Shown one piece after another: positions 1 to 16,550 of a stretch of 64,000 nt of DNA (positions are counted from its first letter, which is position 1; every line of letters begins with the position of its first letter). Position numbers and translations under genes: made by a program. The notes below the pieces were generated by a model. The model saw nothing but the letters and a program-made list of their open reading frames with translations, searched no databases and was not told the DNA's origin. Source of the stretch: Panulirus ornatus (Eukaryota; Arthropoda; Malacostraca; Decapoda; Palinuridae); the NCBI RefSeq assembly GCF_036320965.1, contig NC_092242.1, positions 64,908,520 through 64,972,519 on the forward strand. The letters are read 5' to 3'.

Positions 1-29
1 CACACACACACACACACACACACACACAC
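1..29. repeat. (CA)n microsatellite at window edge
   Basis: Pure CA repeat, truncated by the window start. Confidence 0.98.
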
Positions 30-1507
30 CGGAAAACTCACGCACCCAAAAGATACAACCCCAGCAACTTCGATAATACGTCCCCCTCAAGAATACACTC
101 AAACAGGCGACCCATCTCAACTCCACGAGCCCCAACTACACATCCAATACCAACGAGATGTACGAATGATGAGGTTAAATGAGGAGGCGGTGAGGGTGTG
201 GAGCAATACATGTACGGGTGTCGCCACGTGGGTCAGCCAGACCGTTATGCTCCCCGCTGGGCGGGAAATTGAAAACCCTCCACACATCCGCTCCCATCCA
301 TTTGTTTAGGAAGCACTCAAGTGTCAGCACAAATTCCGAGAAGCTAACGCATCAAGCGATTTCTCTTTTCTTATCACTTGCGACGGAAATGCTTTGCAAT
401 GTCATGTCAGACGAGTATCGTCAACGAAATCTTTAATATCCCTTATCTGAGTATTCAAACAAAAATATTCTAAATAACGGAAACTTTCATTCGTTGACAA
501 AAGCTAATCTAAGCACTTTATCAATCTCCCAACTCGACATCACGGAGATAGGAGATTTTATAGTCATTAATCTATGAAGCAAACCTATTCTAATACTAAT
601 CTTAAAAATTCTAACAGAAATAAACAGGTAGATATGAACGAAATCGACTTCTAAGGTAGATAGAGACTTGAATGAGTAACGGGGAAGACACGCAAACACA
701 GTTGGCATATGTACAATAATGTGAAAGAGACGGGGGTAACAACAAGTGTAAAAGCTCTCCCCTTAACACACACATCACATATACACTCCTACACGTGCAT
801 ATGTAAACAAATACCATTTCTATGCTAATCATCCAAAGGAAAATATTCTTTTTCTTATTACAGAATACATCTGGAAATTTTACCAGAGAAAGCAAACAGA
901 AAAGACAAAAGAAAGACGTACATCTACTTTATGGCAACGATTCTTTAACTTTCCTCCACCTGTGAAAAGACAAGTAAAGATATTTACCCCTAAAACTATA
1001 GCTAATAGGTCACACAACGTTGCCAGGCCACTGAGTCACCCACGTCACACATCCAATAAACCAGTTAAGACCCCTACTCCCCCCCTCCCCCACTCCACCA
1101 CCACTATCGACACCACATCCTCCTCCCACTTGCATAACTCCCCCCGCTTCCTCCCCTTCCTGCAAGCACGACGCACCACCCCCCTCACAACTGTTGTACC
1201 TGGAAGCACCCGAGAGTGAAAGTGGAGGCGGAGGGTAGATGACCCCCTCCTCCTCCTCCTCACCCGAGCCCTCCGTGGTCTGGCTAGTCTATCCAACAGC
1301 CGGAACAAAGGAGGTCGATACTATCTCTCCTCCTCCTCCTCCTCTTCCTTCCTTCTTCTTCTTCTTCCACAACAACGCCTCTTGTTTTCCAGCCCTGGCA
1401 CCCTCACTAATTGCCACTCGTGTCGCGTTGCCCTGTGAATGCTATGTACTCTGAGATGACTTGAAGAATAGCTATTTAATTGTCATCCACCGTTCTTCTC
1501 CGTTCGG

Positions 1508-1510
<3 letters not shown>
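30..1510. other. Intergenic, nothing recognised
   Basis: Mixed composition with a C/T-rich low-complexity stretch at about 1070-1370. No conserved coding sequence or repeat family seen. Confidence 0.6.

Positions 1511-1589
<79 letters not shown>
1511..1589. repeat. (CT)n microsatellite
   Basis: About 39 CT units; pairs in inverted sense with (GA)n at 1738. Confidence 0.98.
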
Positions 1590-1591
<2 letters not shown>

Positions 1592-1733
1592 ACACATCCA
1601 GTTCAGTACCTGCTCCAGGGCCATCAAAAAAATATCCCTAGCATGTTCTTCCGAGCCGCGATTGTTAGTCTGTATGTGTGTGTGTGTACCCTATTCAACG
1701 CTGTAAACATTCTTCAAAAACTTCAAAAACAAT

Positions 1734-1737
<4 letters not shown>

Positions 1738-1814
<77 letters not shown>
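1738..1814. repeat. (GA)n microsatellite
   Basis: About 38 GA units, complementary to the (CT)n tract 150 bp upstream. Open frames across it (RERERE or SLSLSL) are artefacts. Confidence 0.98.
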
Positions 1815-1815
<1 letters not shown>

Positions 1816-2398
1816 CCCCTACCACCATCATCCCAGCGACCCGCACCTAAGGCGGTTACACCATAACAACAAACATGGGGGTTGGTGAGGGGGGGAAGTA
1901 AGGTTTGTGAGCCCTCGTGGTATCTGGTGGTGGGTCTTGGGGAAGGGGACTGGGGGGGGTTAGGGGTAGATAACCTCCGCGACCCATCGGCCCCGTCTAG
2001 GACCCACCCCAATTAAAAAAAAAGAAAAAAAAAACATACGGAAGATCCTAAGTCAATATGACTGCAAACGCGCCAGCCCTCGAACTCTCAACTCAAGTTT
2101 GTTTGCCATGGTCACAAAGGACGGTGGGGAGGAAAAGGAATCTTTAAAAGCAGCTGAATACCGCTTTGGAAACACGTTCACAACTGGGGAAAGGAAGGCC
2201 TCACCTGCGCTAACCTAGCCTCCTCTACTAAAGTCTTACACTGTAAGTGTTATCCTTGCCTCTCCCGCACCAATGCCAGCATATGATGAATCTGTTAACC
2301 TGAATCTATGACGTAAACTAATATCCCCTTAATCCTCTTCCTACACTGTAAGCGAAACCGGCCACTACTTGTGAAAAGTGTGACGTAAACTCTCAGGG

Positions 2399-2464
2399 TT
2401 GTGACGATTCTAGAAGCTCAAAAATCCCACATTGTGACGATTCTTGAAGCTCAAAAATCCCACA
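2399..2464. repeat. 33-bp tandem duplication
   Basis: Two adjacent copies (2399-2431, 2432-2464) differing at one base (ctagaag vs cttgaag). Confidence 0.95.
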
Positions 2465-2700
2465 AGGTCAACAACGTATACATTCCCCCGGAAACTGACG
2501 ACAGTACTTGTAAACACCTGAAGTAAACACTCTTAAGAAATACAATACCCGTGGTTGTCGCGTAAATGACACAATCCCTTTTACTATGACAATATCCGAA
2601 AATACAGTACTTTTTTTTGTAAGAACGCCTTCACAAACACGACTATACCACATTAAATCAAATATAGCCGCCAAATTGAGACAACGTTTAATTCTTCGAC

Positions 2701-2731
2701 GAGGTTATTAGCATACAATGCAGTTGGAGGG

Positions 2732-2807
<76 letters not shown>

Positions 2808-2843
2808 TAATGCCCTCCACCAGCACTACATGCTAATAACCAC
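2701..2843. repeat. Foldback (inverted repeat) element with (TA)n core
   Basis: Left arm 2701-2738 and right arm 2806-2843 are inverted copies, about 30 of 38 positions matching by eye (both contain GGTTATTAGCAT and TGGAGGG). The middle is ~67 bp of (TA)n. It could be a MITE-like foldback or a palindromic expansion. Confidence 0.75.
2739..2805. repeat. (TA)n microsatellite, core of the 2701-2843 foldback
   Basis: Uninterrupted TA repeat. Confidence 0.98.
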
Positions 2844-4624
2844 GTGGAAAAATTAAACACGCAAAGTCTCAAGTGCACTCTCATACGATTACAGTCAGGG
2901 ACGATACAAGATAATGCGACCTACTGCAACATATATCTACATACAGATCAAGGGGAGAGGAGGTCGTGAGGAACAGCACCACCTAACTCACAAGTCAGGT
3001 AAGTGCGTGCTACGCTCTAGCCCCGCCATCACTGCAAGGCCTCGTCGCTGGTCCTTGTAGATGGGTGGGTACTGCACACTTACGCTGGTAAGGCCATCGA
3101 TGTAAAACCCATGAATGAAAAAGACACCAACCGAGGTGTACATGAGAAAAAACACCCAAAAGGCGGAAGATTAAAGGGAAGATCTAGAGTAGATTGGATC
3201 CAAAACACACAAGACTCTACGCAAGAACGATAAACCTCTGCAGCATCTAAAGGGAACACGAGCAACTGACATCCCCTCCAATGTGTCCCTGCACCAATAA
3301 AGTGCTCTTCGATAGAAAACAAGGAATACGCTCTTCAATCACCAGACAGAATATATAAAAGCAACATATTTCCTTATTGCACTGTGTTCAAGGATTTGAT
3401 GTTAGAACCAAAATATCAAGAGAATAGCACAATATGAATCCAAGAATGTCATCTGGTTATATAGCACGCCTCCTCTCACACCAGCTTTCGAACGAGTTCG
3501 TAGTTAATAACAGTCCCTTGTAGCGAAGCCCCACTCGATCTTGGGAAAGCCCATGCTCGTATGTTTCAGCATGAAGGAGGTCTGCTAATGTGGTATTTGA
3601 CGAGAATCTCTGTACCTAGGGCTTCCCTTTTGAAGCTCCTGCAGAGAGCGCAGCCGATACGTTGTGAATAGGGCAACGCACACGGACAGGCAACTCAGCT
3701 CTGCGTACAATCTAATCTCTTTCATGAAGTGTTTCCGCCATTTGAAAATACCAACACAGTGGTGCGTACCATATCTACGTAAATGCTTACATCACGTGCA
3801 TGAGTACCCTGGCTACTACTTGGCTATTCAATGGTGCCATCTATAAATTAAAAATTTACTTTAAAACTTGATAAATGATGAAGTGACTACTGTTAACGTA
3901 AAGCGTAATTGGGTTTACCTACCAAACACGTTGTACGTTAGGTTTGAGCGGGGATGTGGTAGGTAAAGTGTATATCCCGAGCGTGCTATTCATCCTTTTT
4001 TTTTTACTATAAAACCGTAAGATTTCTTTCAGAGTTCACTTCATTTATAAATTACAATTACAATGCTACCGCTGGATATGTTAAATCAGGTTCTTTTGTC
4101 ATTAAAGGTTATCCCACACGAATAAAAAAAAAAAAAAAAGAAAGAAAAAAGCCTAGCCTTCACACTCAAGGTCCTCCCCGAGCAACCACCGGGAGAGCGT
4201 CCTTTGGCATCCAGAAGCAACTCAGGGGTCAATCCATACACTGCTGCCGGGTACACACCTCTCTTAAACAGATGGGAACGCCGACAGATGACAATGGTCG
4301 CTTCTACACAACACTGGGAACACTAGACAGTGACAAACGATGCTAGATAGACAGGAACACAAACAGACGGCGGTTAAGCAACTCCAGATAGCGGTGATCA
4401 CCTCCAGAAACAGGGCTCCGTGAGAGCAACGGGTCTTCAAAAATCAATGTGGCTGGAATAGCAGTTCACTGTACCACTCACAAGGTTAGCCTCGCGTGAC
4501 AGACGCCGTGTCACGCTCCCACTTCTCCATCTTAACACCTCATTCAGATGAAGGCTGACATATTACTCACTAAAATATAAAATGATTAAAGCAATGCTAT
4601 AAGTCAGTTTTAAAATTTAATCTT

Positions 4625-4625
<1 letters not shown>

Positions 4626-4670
<45 letters not shown>

Positions 4671-4723
4671 TAATAATAATAATATCATTATTATTATATT
4701 ATTATTATCATTATCATTATTAA

Positions 4724-4768
<45 letters not shown>

Positions 4769-4790
4769 CATTATCATTACTGTTATTATC
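4626..4790. repeat. (ATA)n/(TAT)n trinucleotide tract, self-complementary
   Basis: ATA/TAA repeats (4626-4682) are followed by ATT/TTA repeats (4683-4790) with occasional ATC variants, so the two halves are inverted complements. Confidence 0.9.
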
Positions 4791-7700
4791 AATGTTACGA
4801 AAAGAATAAGTTACTCAAGTCATCTTCTAAAATGAACTTCAGTCTCCGTCTGCATTTACCTATATATGCTACAATATGGTAACACGCAAGACACAGATGA
4901 TAAAGAGGCTGACCAAAAAGGCGATAAGATAACATGAAGACAACTCATAATTGAACAACCATCACCATAAGAAAGTCTTGCGACTCCGCACATTACCCTG
5001 TATCATATACTATTAAACTAACCAGCAATACATTGGAAAAATAACTTTAAACATCCTAAGTCCTAGTTATTCTACCTTAATTTTAATTCTTTATTATACA
5101 TAACCGCCGTCTCTCAATAAAAAAAAACCATCCTTCAGTAATGTTAACCTCCATTACTTAAAAAGTCCCGTCATGATTCCCACGTTTATATCAACGCGTG
5201 ACAGCAGATAATAAAACTCCCAAAGCAGAAAATAAAACTCTAAAACAGCTTTAAGCAATTCTTGCTTAATTCGACCCCGTACTTGGGGAAACGATTTATG
5301 TGTCTATGGTAAAAACCCGCATTCCCGAGTAGGGATTCTCTAATACTCCTGAACTCGGCATTCCTGTGAAGATGTATTCCACGCTTGACACGCTCCATTC
5401 CTGGCTGTGGAAATTCCAAGCTAGCACAGTAGGTCAGTGGGCCGGCGCGGACGCCATATTGATTTCCACCGACAATATGTACTACGGTCTTCTGTATTTT
5501 CAGTCACTTGTTATTGTTTTCGTAGCGTTTAATCTGGTTTATCGACGCCTAAATATCTTCCAACTCATTGCTATTTCATCCCACTCTGTTTTTAGTCTCA
5601 CAATCGTTTGCACTTGAACGTGTTCGGGAACATACATGGTACAATATTAAACATTGCTAGGGCTTCAAATGAGAAACATTCATCCACGATATATACATTA
5701 CTTCTATAAAATGACAAAACTACATTGTCTTTATGTTTTTGCAGTAAGAGCAGGGGGACGGAAATGGTGACAACCATTTACATCACCAATAAAGTTGTCA
5801 TCTAAAGTAAAAATTACAGGTGACCTGAAATAAAAATCTTCAGAAATCCTGCCTTTTAGTTATAGTAACACAGAATTTATGAAACAGAGTGCATAAGACT
5901 GAAAACGAAACAGGTGGCACGGGAGGGTAAGTGACCTTGAAAAAGACCAGGACTGAAAACGAAACAAAAGGTATGGGAGAGACCAAAGAAAAGATTAGGT
6001 AATGTAATCCCTTCTGAATGAGGTAGTGAGGTTTTGACCTGTCGAGAGATGGAGTTATTATCACATCAGCAGCAGCACTGGTCGACTGGCGGTGGAGAGG
6101 ATACACAGACACATGTACAATAGAGTTTACCAAATTCTTAGACTTACAACACCGTACTCAAGTTGGAGTGGGAAGGATCTGGGATGGTGTAACACTACTC
6201 AGATGTGAGGTAGGATTACTCAAGATGGAGTGAAGGAAGAATACTTGGGATGGCGTGAGTGTGCATGTGTTAAAGTGCATTGGGGAGGATTATCAAGGTT
6301 GCACTGGGAAGGGTTATTATACTGGAGAGGGATTATTACGCTTGGAAGGATTATCAAACTGGATTAAGAAAGGAATTACTCTGAATGTAGCCAGAAGGAT
6401 TCATTTGGATGGAGTGACGTAGATTATATCTACGATGGAGGGAGGTAATACTGAGGACAGAGGTAAAATCATCAGAGATAGAATGGGAAGAATGTAATGG
6501 GAGAATTCATTTACGGCAGAGAGAAGTGCTCATACTGGATTACTCAGGATGGCGAGAAAACACACTTATGATCTAGTGAAGGAATTGCAGAAGACTGGGA
6601 AGAATTTATAAGGACCAAACTACTCCCACTGGAACTGGGCGAAGTCGTATGGGATTTGGAACGGGGGAGAATCATTCATGATAAGAAAAAGTAGGATCAA
6701 ATGGGGGGAGGGGGGGGAATCTATCACAAAGGGAAATGAGAACTCAGTCAAACTGTGGAGAATCATGTGGCTACAAGTATTAACAAAAAAAAAAAATATA
6801 TAATACATGATATAAGGAATAATCATAAACAGAAGTAATTTTAAAGTCTGGCTGAACTGTTCACCTGAACGCGTAAAATTTCATATAGTAGTAACTTTAT
6901 GATTTAAACAATACTCGAGACATATCAACAATGCAGAATACTTTTGTAAAAGAATCTTTATGAAAAAGAAAGCAACTCCAAGTCTAAATTGTAAAACATA
7001 TTCTACACTCTAAATCACCGCAAAATGCCAGAGACCAAACAAAAATCATACGTAAGAAACTGCAGAATATATCCAAGAAAATATATCAAATACTTCCATC
7101 TGAAGAAATCGTTGGCCTTGCAGAATACATCCACGAAAATAATCCCACAAGAATGAAATCAACAGAAGTACAATACACCCTGATAAAGAAATAGGTACAG
7201 TATACTACGCTTAGAATGTCAACCGTAAGCTCACTACAGAATTATTGAGTCAACTGACACAGAACAGGACATAGCGGTTTCTTGCTCCTATTCCCGGAGA
7301 ACGAATGACCAGGTCAGGTCTCTCCGTAACCCGTGGTTCAACAAACTGTCGACGTGCGCCGTCTGCATACAGATACGTCTATTGCAGGTAAAGTTCTCAA
7401 CATCAAAAAGGAAATCAGTTGGACGCCTTCCATCTCATAACAAGAGACATCACAATAAAAAAGTATTTTCTTATGTGTTTTTATAGCTTATTCACCAGCT
7501 TTACTTCTGGGGCCTAAGAACACGAAACTACTGATAGAGATGTGCATAACGTAACAAAATCGTTATGTAACAAGATCAAACACTAACACAACTTTGTATT
7601 ACATTTTACCAGCAACTATCTAGGCCAAATGACGTTCTAAGATCCCAATAAACACGTGTAAGTGTTCCAGCAAGACTTTTTTGCCTGTTTTATTACCACT

Positions 7701-10700
7701 CGCGGAGCTGGACAGGAACTGCTCTGACGACCTCGACACTGGCAGACACCTCCTAAGTTCATCACACTTAATGAACCAGTTCTCTTATCGTGGGGGAGTT
7801 CATGAACACTTTTTCTAAAGGATCAAATCCGGTTAACACCAATACGTGCGTGTGCGTGCAATGCTTGCTTGCTTGCGTGCTGAGTACACCAGCCTACATA
7901 CCCTCATCCATCAGCTTCACCTCCGCCACATCTCACACTCACCGCTGCACGGAGGTGAATACTCAAGCGGGGTTGGTTTGGCGCAAGACAGTCTACCTGC
8001 CTTACTGTACCGGGAAACGGTGCGTGTACCTCCCTGTGAACGGATGAGGAGCCTGTCTCCCTATAAGAGATGCGAGTTAATTTCTTTCTGGAAAAGGGTG
8101 AGGAGGTACCAAAAGCGCTTGTAGGACGTTGAAGGGCGCCTACCAAACCTGGTGAAAGGATAAGGAATCACCTTAGCTCCCGTGCCTTTACTATAATAAA
8201 AATATAACTATTTTACCTCTGCAGAGGTGAGAGGGCATCTTTCTTCCTGTAATAAATAAGGGGAGGTAACTGATTTCGTATGCTTTGGGTACAGGGTACC
8301 TACCATCCCAGATAATAGGATGGTACAAATCTTCACATAAAGCCATGGGTTTAGAAAATTTCCCGGCATCATATTCAAGGATAAAAAGAACGTAAGCCTA
8401 ACCTTATGTACATTTAAATGGATAAGAAAGCCTATCCTCATACTAAATCTTACCACTATGTACAACAGTGTAACGATCCTGACCGATAAAGAAAAAATGG
8501 GTTAACAAGAACAGTCGAAGAAGATCTAGGTCTTCCATAATAATGGAGATGAAGTGAATGGGAAAAATACCACCAGTCAGCAATGGCCAGGTGTCCGTAT
8601 GGTTATTAAATAATAACAAGAACTAAAAATGTTAACATCCATCATCGAATGAAGTACAGACACGACTCCCCGTAACATAGACTCCCTAGATCTGGCAAGG
8701 CTTCTTCGCTACACACGTCCATATACACTTAAATTCATCTCACTCACTACAAATACATCTTCACTTTACCCTCGACATCGCTGCCTTTGCTCTGACCTGG
8801 GTATGAGTGCTGATTGTGTAGACAATGAAAAAAAAAATGAAAATATGAAAGAGCAAAATCAGTATGATCTCCCTTAGGATACAAACAAAAATAAATTTGA
8901 ACATACGTTCATCCATCTTACTGGAACTGGTGAAAATTAATGCATTTATAATAAAATCAATACCATCCAGTTACATACGGACCCTTTCAATCGATACTCT
9001 ACATTTACATGTATTCAAAGCACATACTTAACGAAGGAAAATCATATAACATTCAACATAATGGCACTGAGCATTCACACGCAAGGAATAGTTTTGCAAG
9101 CCAATTATATAACGGTAATAATTCTTATTACATTACACCTACATGCAGTAATTTCAAACATCCTTTGACAATACGAGGGCCAAGTTGGGTGTAGTTCATG
9201 TACTATTGTCCCAACACCTTCATACAAGTACATAGACCCGCTCCCTACAACCCCGCCAAAGCGAGGAACAATGGCAAAACAATTAAGATGCTAGAGATTG
9301 TATATTTAGCGAGGGAACAGGAAATACGGCTTGCGACATGCTACTATCACGCACCGTAACGTGTCATCGTACACCAAGAATATTATAGTGCTTACGACAA
9401 TTATCGTGTTATCATGACGCTATGGATCTCACGCTATCTCAGTAACATCTTTTTTATTCCCATTTTTTCCATATTTTTTCCCCCAGTTGTAATGTCTAAA
9501 GAGAAAGTTTATAAGTGAAGAATACGATGAAAAGAAAATCTTGTACGACTTATTAGAAGAAAAAGCGAAATTACGTCTAATTTTGGGTGATCTCAGTGGC
9601 TAAATATATACCTGATCCACCACATACAAAACTAGGACTGAAGTTAATGATGACATATAAGCGGATTTCTCCGGAAATATCTCTGACTACATACATATAC
9701 GATGACGAACATTCCAACCTGTTGAGTTTACATTTTGATCTAGTGCTCCTGAGTTCACACTACTTATAGGATACTTTATTCGATATAATATATAACCAAT
9801 TTAACCACAAAGCCTCCAGCCCGTCTTTCAATTAAAATAACAATCAGAAAAAATGCATGGTCATGAAACCTCTTTAAAACGCTCTCATACTCGAGCCAGA
9901 CAAATGTCTTATTCTCTCGTATGCTACAGACAACCTTTATAATCAAATTCACCACTCTCCTGAAAGTTATATGGAACCTCTGTAATCCTGTAAGAAAATA
10001 TTCCGTTATCTTACATGCTACAGCAAACACTTGTAATCCTGCTCGAAAATGAGTTGATATTTGAAGTAAAACTTAGCTGCCAAACTGGATCTAGCCTTTA
10101 CGCCCTCCTCCTCTTCCAGGTAAATTTTTGCATCGTCTGGAGTCACTACTCTCCATAGTATCTGTGCCCATTCCTGCCTATACCTTTAAAAGTGCTGGCC
10201 ATCCTTGCTTACTGAAAAGTGTGGAATATGAGTGAGAACAATAGGAAAATATGGCCTACGTGTTCACTTTGCTGCTGTAACTTTGGAGTCGAAACAACTT
10301 CCTAGTCCGGTAATGTACAGATCATAATCAGGGAATAATTACCTACTCTACAAATGCCTACCCTACTCTTATCTATCCAAATACATGCTACCTTTTGACA
10401 CAAAAGCTGAACTCATCCGGAAGCCTAATATAACCAAACCTTAGGCCAAAAATCAACCAAACCTCTAACACCTGGAATACCATACCACACGAAGGCCAGC
10501 TCAGCCAGGAACGAGGCCGTGCGTGCCATGGGTGCAGGAACGATAAATCACCGTAACTACATCCATAAATATAAAGCGGCTTGGCAAAGAATTCAGCGAG
10601 ACCTGTGTCCAAGACAATATTAGGGCACTGCATTTTACTATTTCCGGCTTCATGAAGGATCAAGAGCAAAGCTTCATAAAACATGGTCTTGCAGCTGTCC

Positions 10701-11105
10701 AAAGTTGAAAGAAAAGCTTGAAATTTACAGCTTAGGCAACGTTCAATATATAATGCGTTGCCGTAATCTTTTATACTGTCATTACAATAGCTTTACCTTG
10801 TCTCCCGTTTCACTCATCTCTAGGGTTTATGTATATCTTTACTTTGAGCTGCAAAACTGGACCAGTGTAATCAAAAGATTGCCTGAATCTTAAAATAGCC
10901 AGTGAGAGGATTGGATATGAAGTTATGGCATCAGAAAACTAGAGTAAGAGACAGCCCAGGAGAATAACAGACAACCAAGGAGAATAAGAGACAGGGAGCG
11001 TCAAGCAACCAGTAGGAATATCCGAAAGCAGGAAAGAGTATATAAAGAAATGAAAGCCAAGGAAGGTATCAATCAACTAGACAGCGAACGTAGCTGACTG
11101 GCAAC
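4791..11105. other. Intergenic
   Basis: Unique-looking AT-rich sequence, except for the degenerate repeat tract at 6155-6620. Only short frames without recognisable similarity. Confidence 0.6.
6155..6620. repeat. Degenerate repeat tract (ggattactc / gatggagtg type)
   Basis: Phrases such as aggattactcaagatggagt, aggattatcaa.gttgcactggg and ggattatcaaactgga recur at irregular 25-35 bp spacing, G+A-rich on the + strand. It is an old, decayed minisatellite. Confidence 0.55.
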
Positions 11106-11470
11106 ATCATACAGGCCAGGGTTAGTTTCATATATGAGTATCATACAGGAGAAAGGAGTTTCATACATCACACTATCATATTACAGTAAGAGTATCATAT
11201 AGGTCATTGAAAGTACTATACAGGACTGTCATACATGACAATGAGCATATCATATTGGGCAGTGAGTGTATCTATCTCAGAAGCAAGTGAAAGAATCATA
11301 CAGGACAGTAGCAATGCCATACAGGAAAGTGACAGTATCATACAAGCCAGTGATGGCATCATACAAGACAACCACAGAATCATACAGGCTAGTAACTATC
11401 ATCATAAGGGCTAATGAGAGTATCAGACAGTCCAGTGACTTTATCGTACAAGCCAGCGAGTGTTGTATAA
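11106..11470. repeat. Degenerate 21-bp minisatellite
   Basis: The phrase atcatacaggncagtgana recurs about every 21 bp in the best part (11290-11400). In one frame this reads as seven-residue blocks SYRTVAM, PYRKVTV, SYKPVMA, SYKTTTE. It degenerates toward both ends. Confidence 0.8.
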
Positions 11471-11858
11471 TACAAGGCCAGAGAAAATACCATTGTAACT
11501 GATAATATCGGAAAGATAACGATATCAGAAAGTCACTCGAATCACACAACCACTTGCAGACAAATGAGAAAATCAAACAGCCAAAGATAAAAATCTACAC
11601 GTTATGTGCCCCCACGAAGAACAAATACGAACCCTGTGAGAACATATATACATGCAAGGAACACCTGTCTCATAGCAGTGGCTAAGAAAAGTTGTATAAG
11701 CTGCAGTCCCACCTACATACATACAAGCACTTGCTATGATTTTTTGCTAAAAGGCATACTGCACGCAGCGCTCACCGCAGGAAAATTAAGAGTACCGAAG
11801 AACGGGAGGTGTGAGTTATGTGCCGTCACGTATGAGATGGACATTGTATGTGCGTATG

Positions 11859-11863
<5 letters not shown>

Positions 11864-11941
<78 letters not shown>
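11864..11941. repeat. (GA)n microsatellite
   Basis: About 39 GA units. Confidence 0.98.
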
Positions 11942-15426
<3,485 letters not shown>

Positions 15427-15830
15427 AGTGAATTCCAGGTCTTGATGGCATCCAGGTCTTTGAGGCTTATAGGCTTTCGTGTATCACAGGCCTTGTAATG
15501 CTTCAGGTCTTGGTGGCCTGTAGGTGTGTCTGACTGACTGACTACTACCAGGTCTTGGTAACCTCTCATGTCAAAGTGGCCTCCTCCGGGTTTTAATGCG
15601 TCTCTGGTTTTAATGGCTCCTGACGACACCTAAGTTTAGGGTTAGGTGGTCTTAAAGCCTAAAAGTTTTCAGGTTGCCTTGGCGACCAAGTCCTGATGGT
15701 GTGCAAATCGCCTCTTTCTTCGGGTCGTGGTAGCTCCCAGGTCTTTGAGGCACCCAGGTCTTGGTGGCAACCAGGTCTTGGTTGGCTTGTTAAGTCTTAT
15801 TGGTTCCTAAGGGGGACTTTGTTGCTTTCA
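15427..15830. repeat. Degenerate minisatellite (ccaggtcttggtggc type)
   Basis: The core ccaggtctt(g/t)gtggc or aggtctttgaggc recurs at 15436, 15458, 15505, 15550, 15738, 15756, 15774 and elsewhere with irregular spacing near 18-24 bp or multiples. Confidence 0.65.
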
Positions 15831-16329
15831 TCCCTTAGTGCTTCCTGAGTCCTGCAAGGTCGTTCTTTGGCTTACGTGTATTACATGATACCTGTATTTG
15901 AGCAGGAGGGGGAAGGGGGGACCCTCGTCGTAGGCTGTCGCTGGGGAGCCATATGGCTGACGCAGTCTTCCTGGTCACCTCACTTCTCACACTATCCCGC
16001 AGACTTGCTGGTAGTCACTTCTACAGTCGCCTGGATGTGGTCACGCCACATCTCACCCTCCCAGCTAACAACATGCCTACATTCTACACTCGCCATTTAC
16101 ATCCACACACATTTCTTCATATACACACATCCAACATGATGATCATACGCATCAATGTAATTACCAAAACTGTCATTTCCACTTGCAACCACATATTCAT
16201 CATCTGCTAGCATTATTTACCTACATATTTCGGTACAAGAATTTTCATATTCGACTTAATGATCATCCACATTCATCTAACCTCCTACAGACATCGCCAT
16301 ACTCACTACCTTTACACATAACAGCACGC

Positions 16330-16550
16330 TGTCTACATCACCTACCTGCGGATCCCATGGGCCTGCGTTCGAATCCCGGTCCGAGGAGCCGCATCACAAG
16401 CAACCTAGATCTTCATCTATCCCACCAGGGTTGGACTAACCTCGATACCCAAAACAAATGTAAGGTCTGTAGCAGGGTGAATGGACCACCACCACCGCTA
16501 CCAGCAGCTTGTAACAGAGAAGTGGGTCATCTCTTGCCTATGGGAAGGTA
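16330..16550 (+). mobile_element. Possible tRNA-derived SINE fragment
   Basis: GTTCGAATCC at 16367-16376 is a match to the pol III B box of tRNA genes, set in a short GC-richer block. The surrounding bases do not fold into a full tRNA (weak T stem, no clear A box), so a tRNA-derived SINE relic is the best guess. Confidence 0.35.

Larger units (their letters stand above)
1815..4625. other. Intergenic
   Basis: Apart from the 33-bp duplication, the foldback and (TA)n tract, and poly-A runs near 2013 and 4123, I see no gene. Confidence 0.6.

Noticed and set aside
1643..2012. Long open frames across GA/CT repeats (also at 11606-12187 and 51181-51387)
   Set aside because: The predicted proteins are RERERE or SLSLSL runs from microsatellites; no conserved sequence outside the repeat.
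16340..16420. Intact tRNA gene around GTTCGAATCC
   Set aside because: The B box is good, but no acceptor stem, A box or anticodon arm can be folded from the flanks; listed only as a possible SINE relic.
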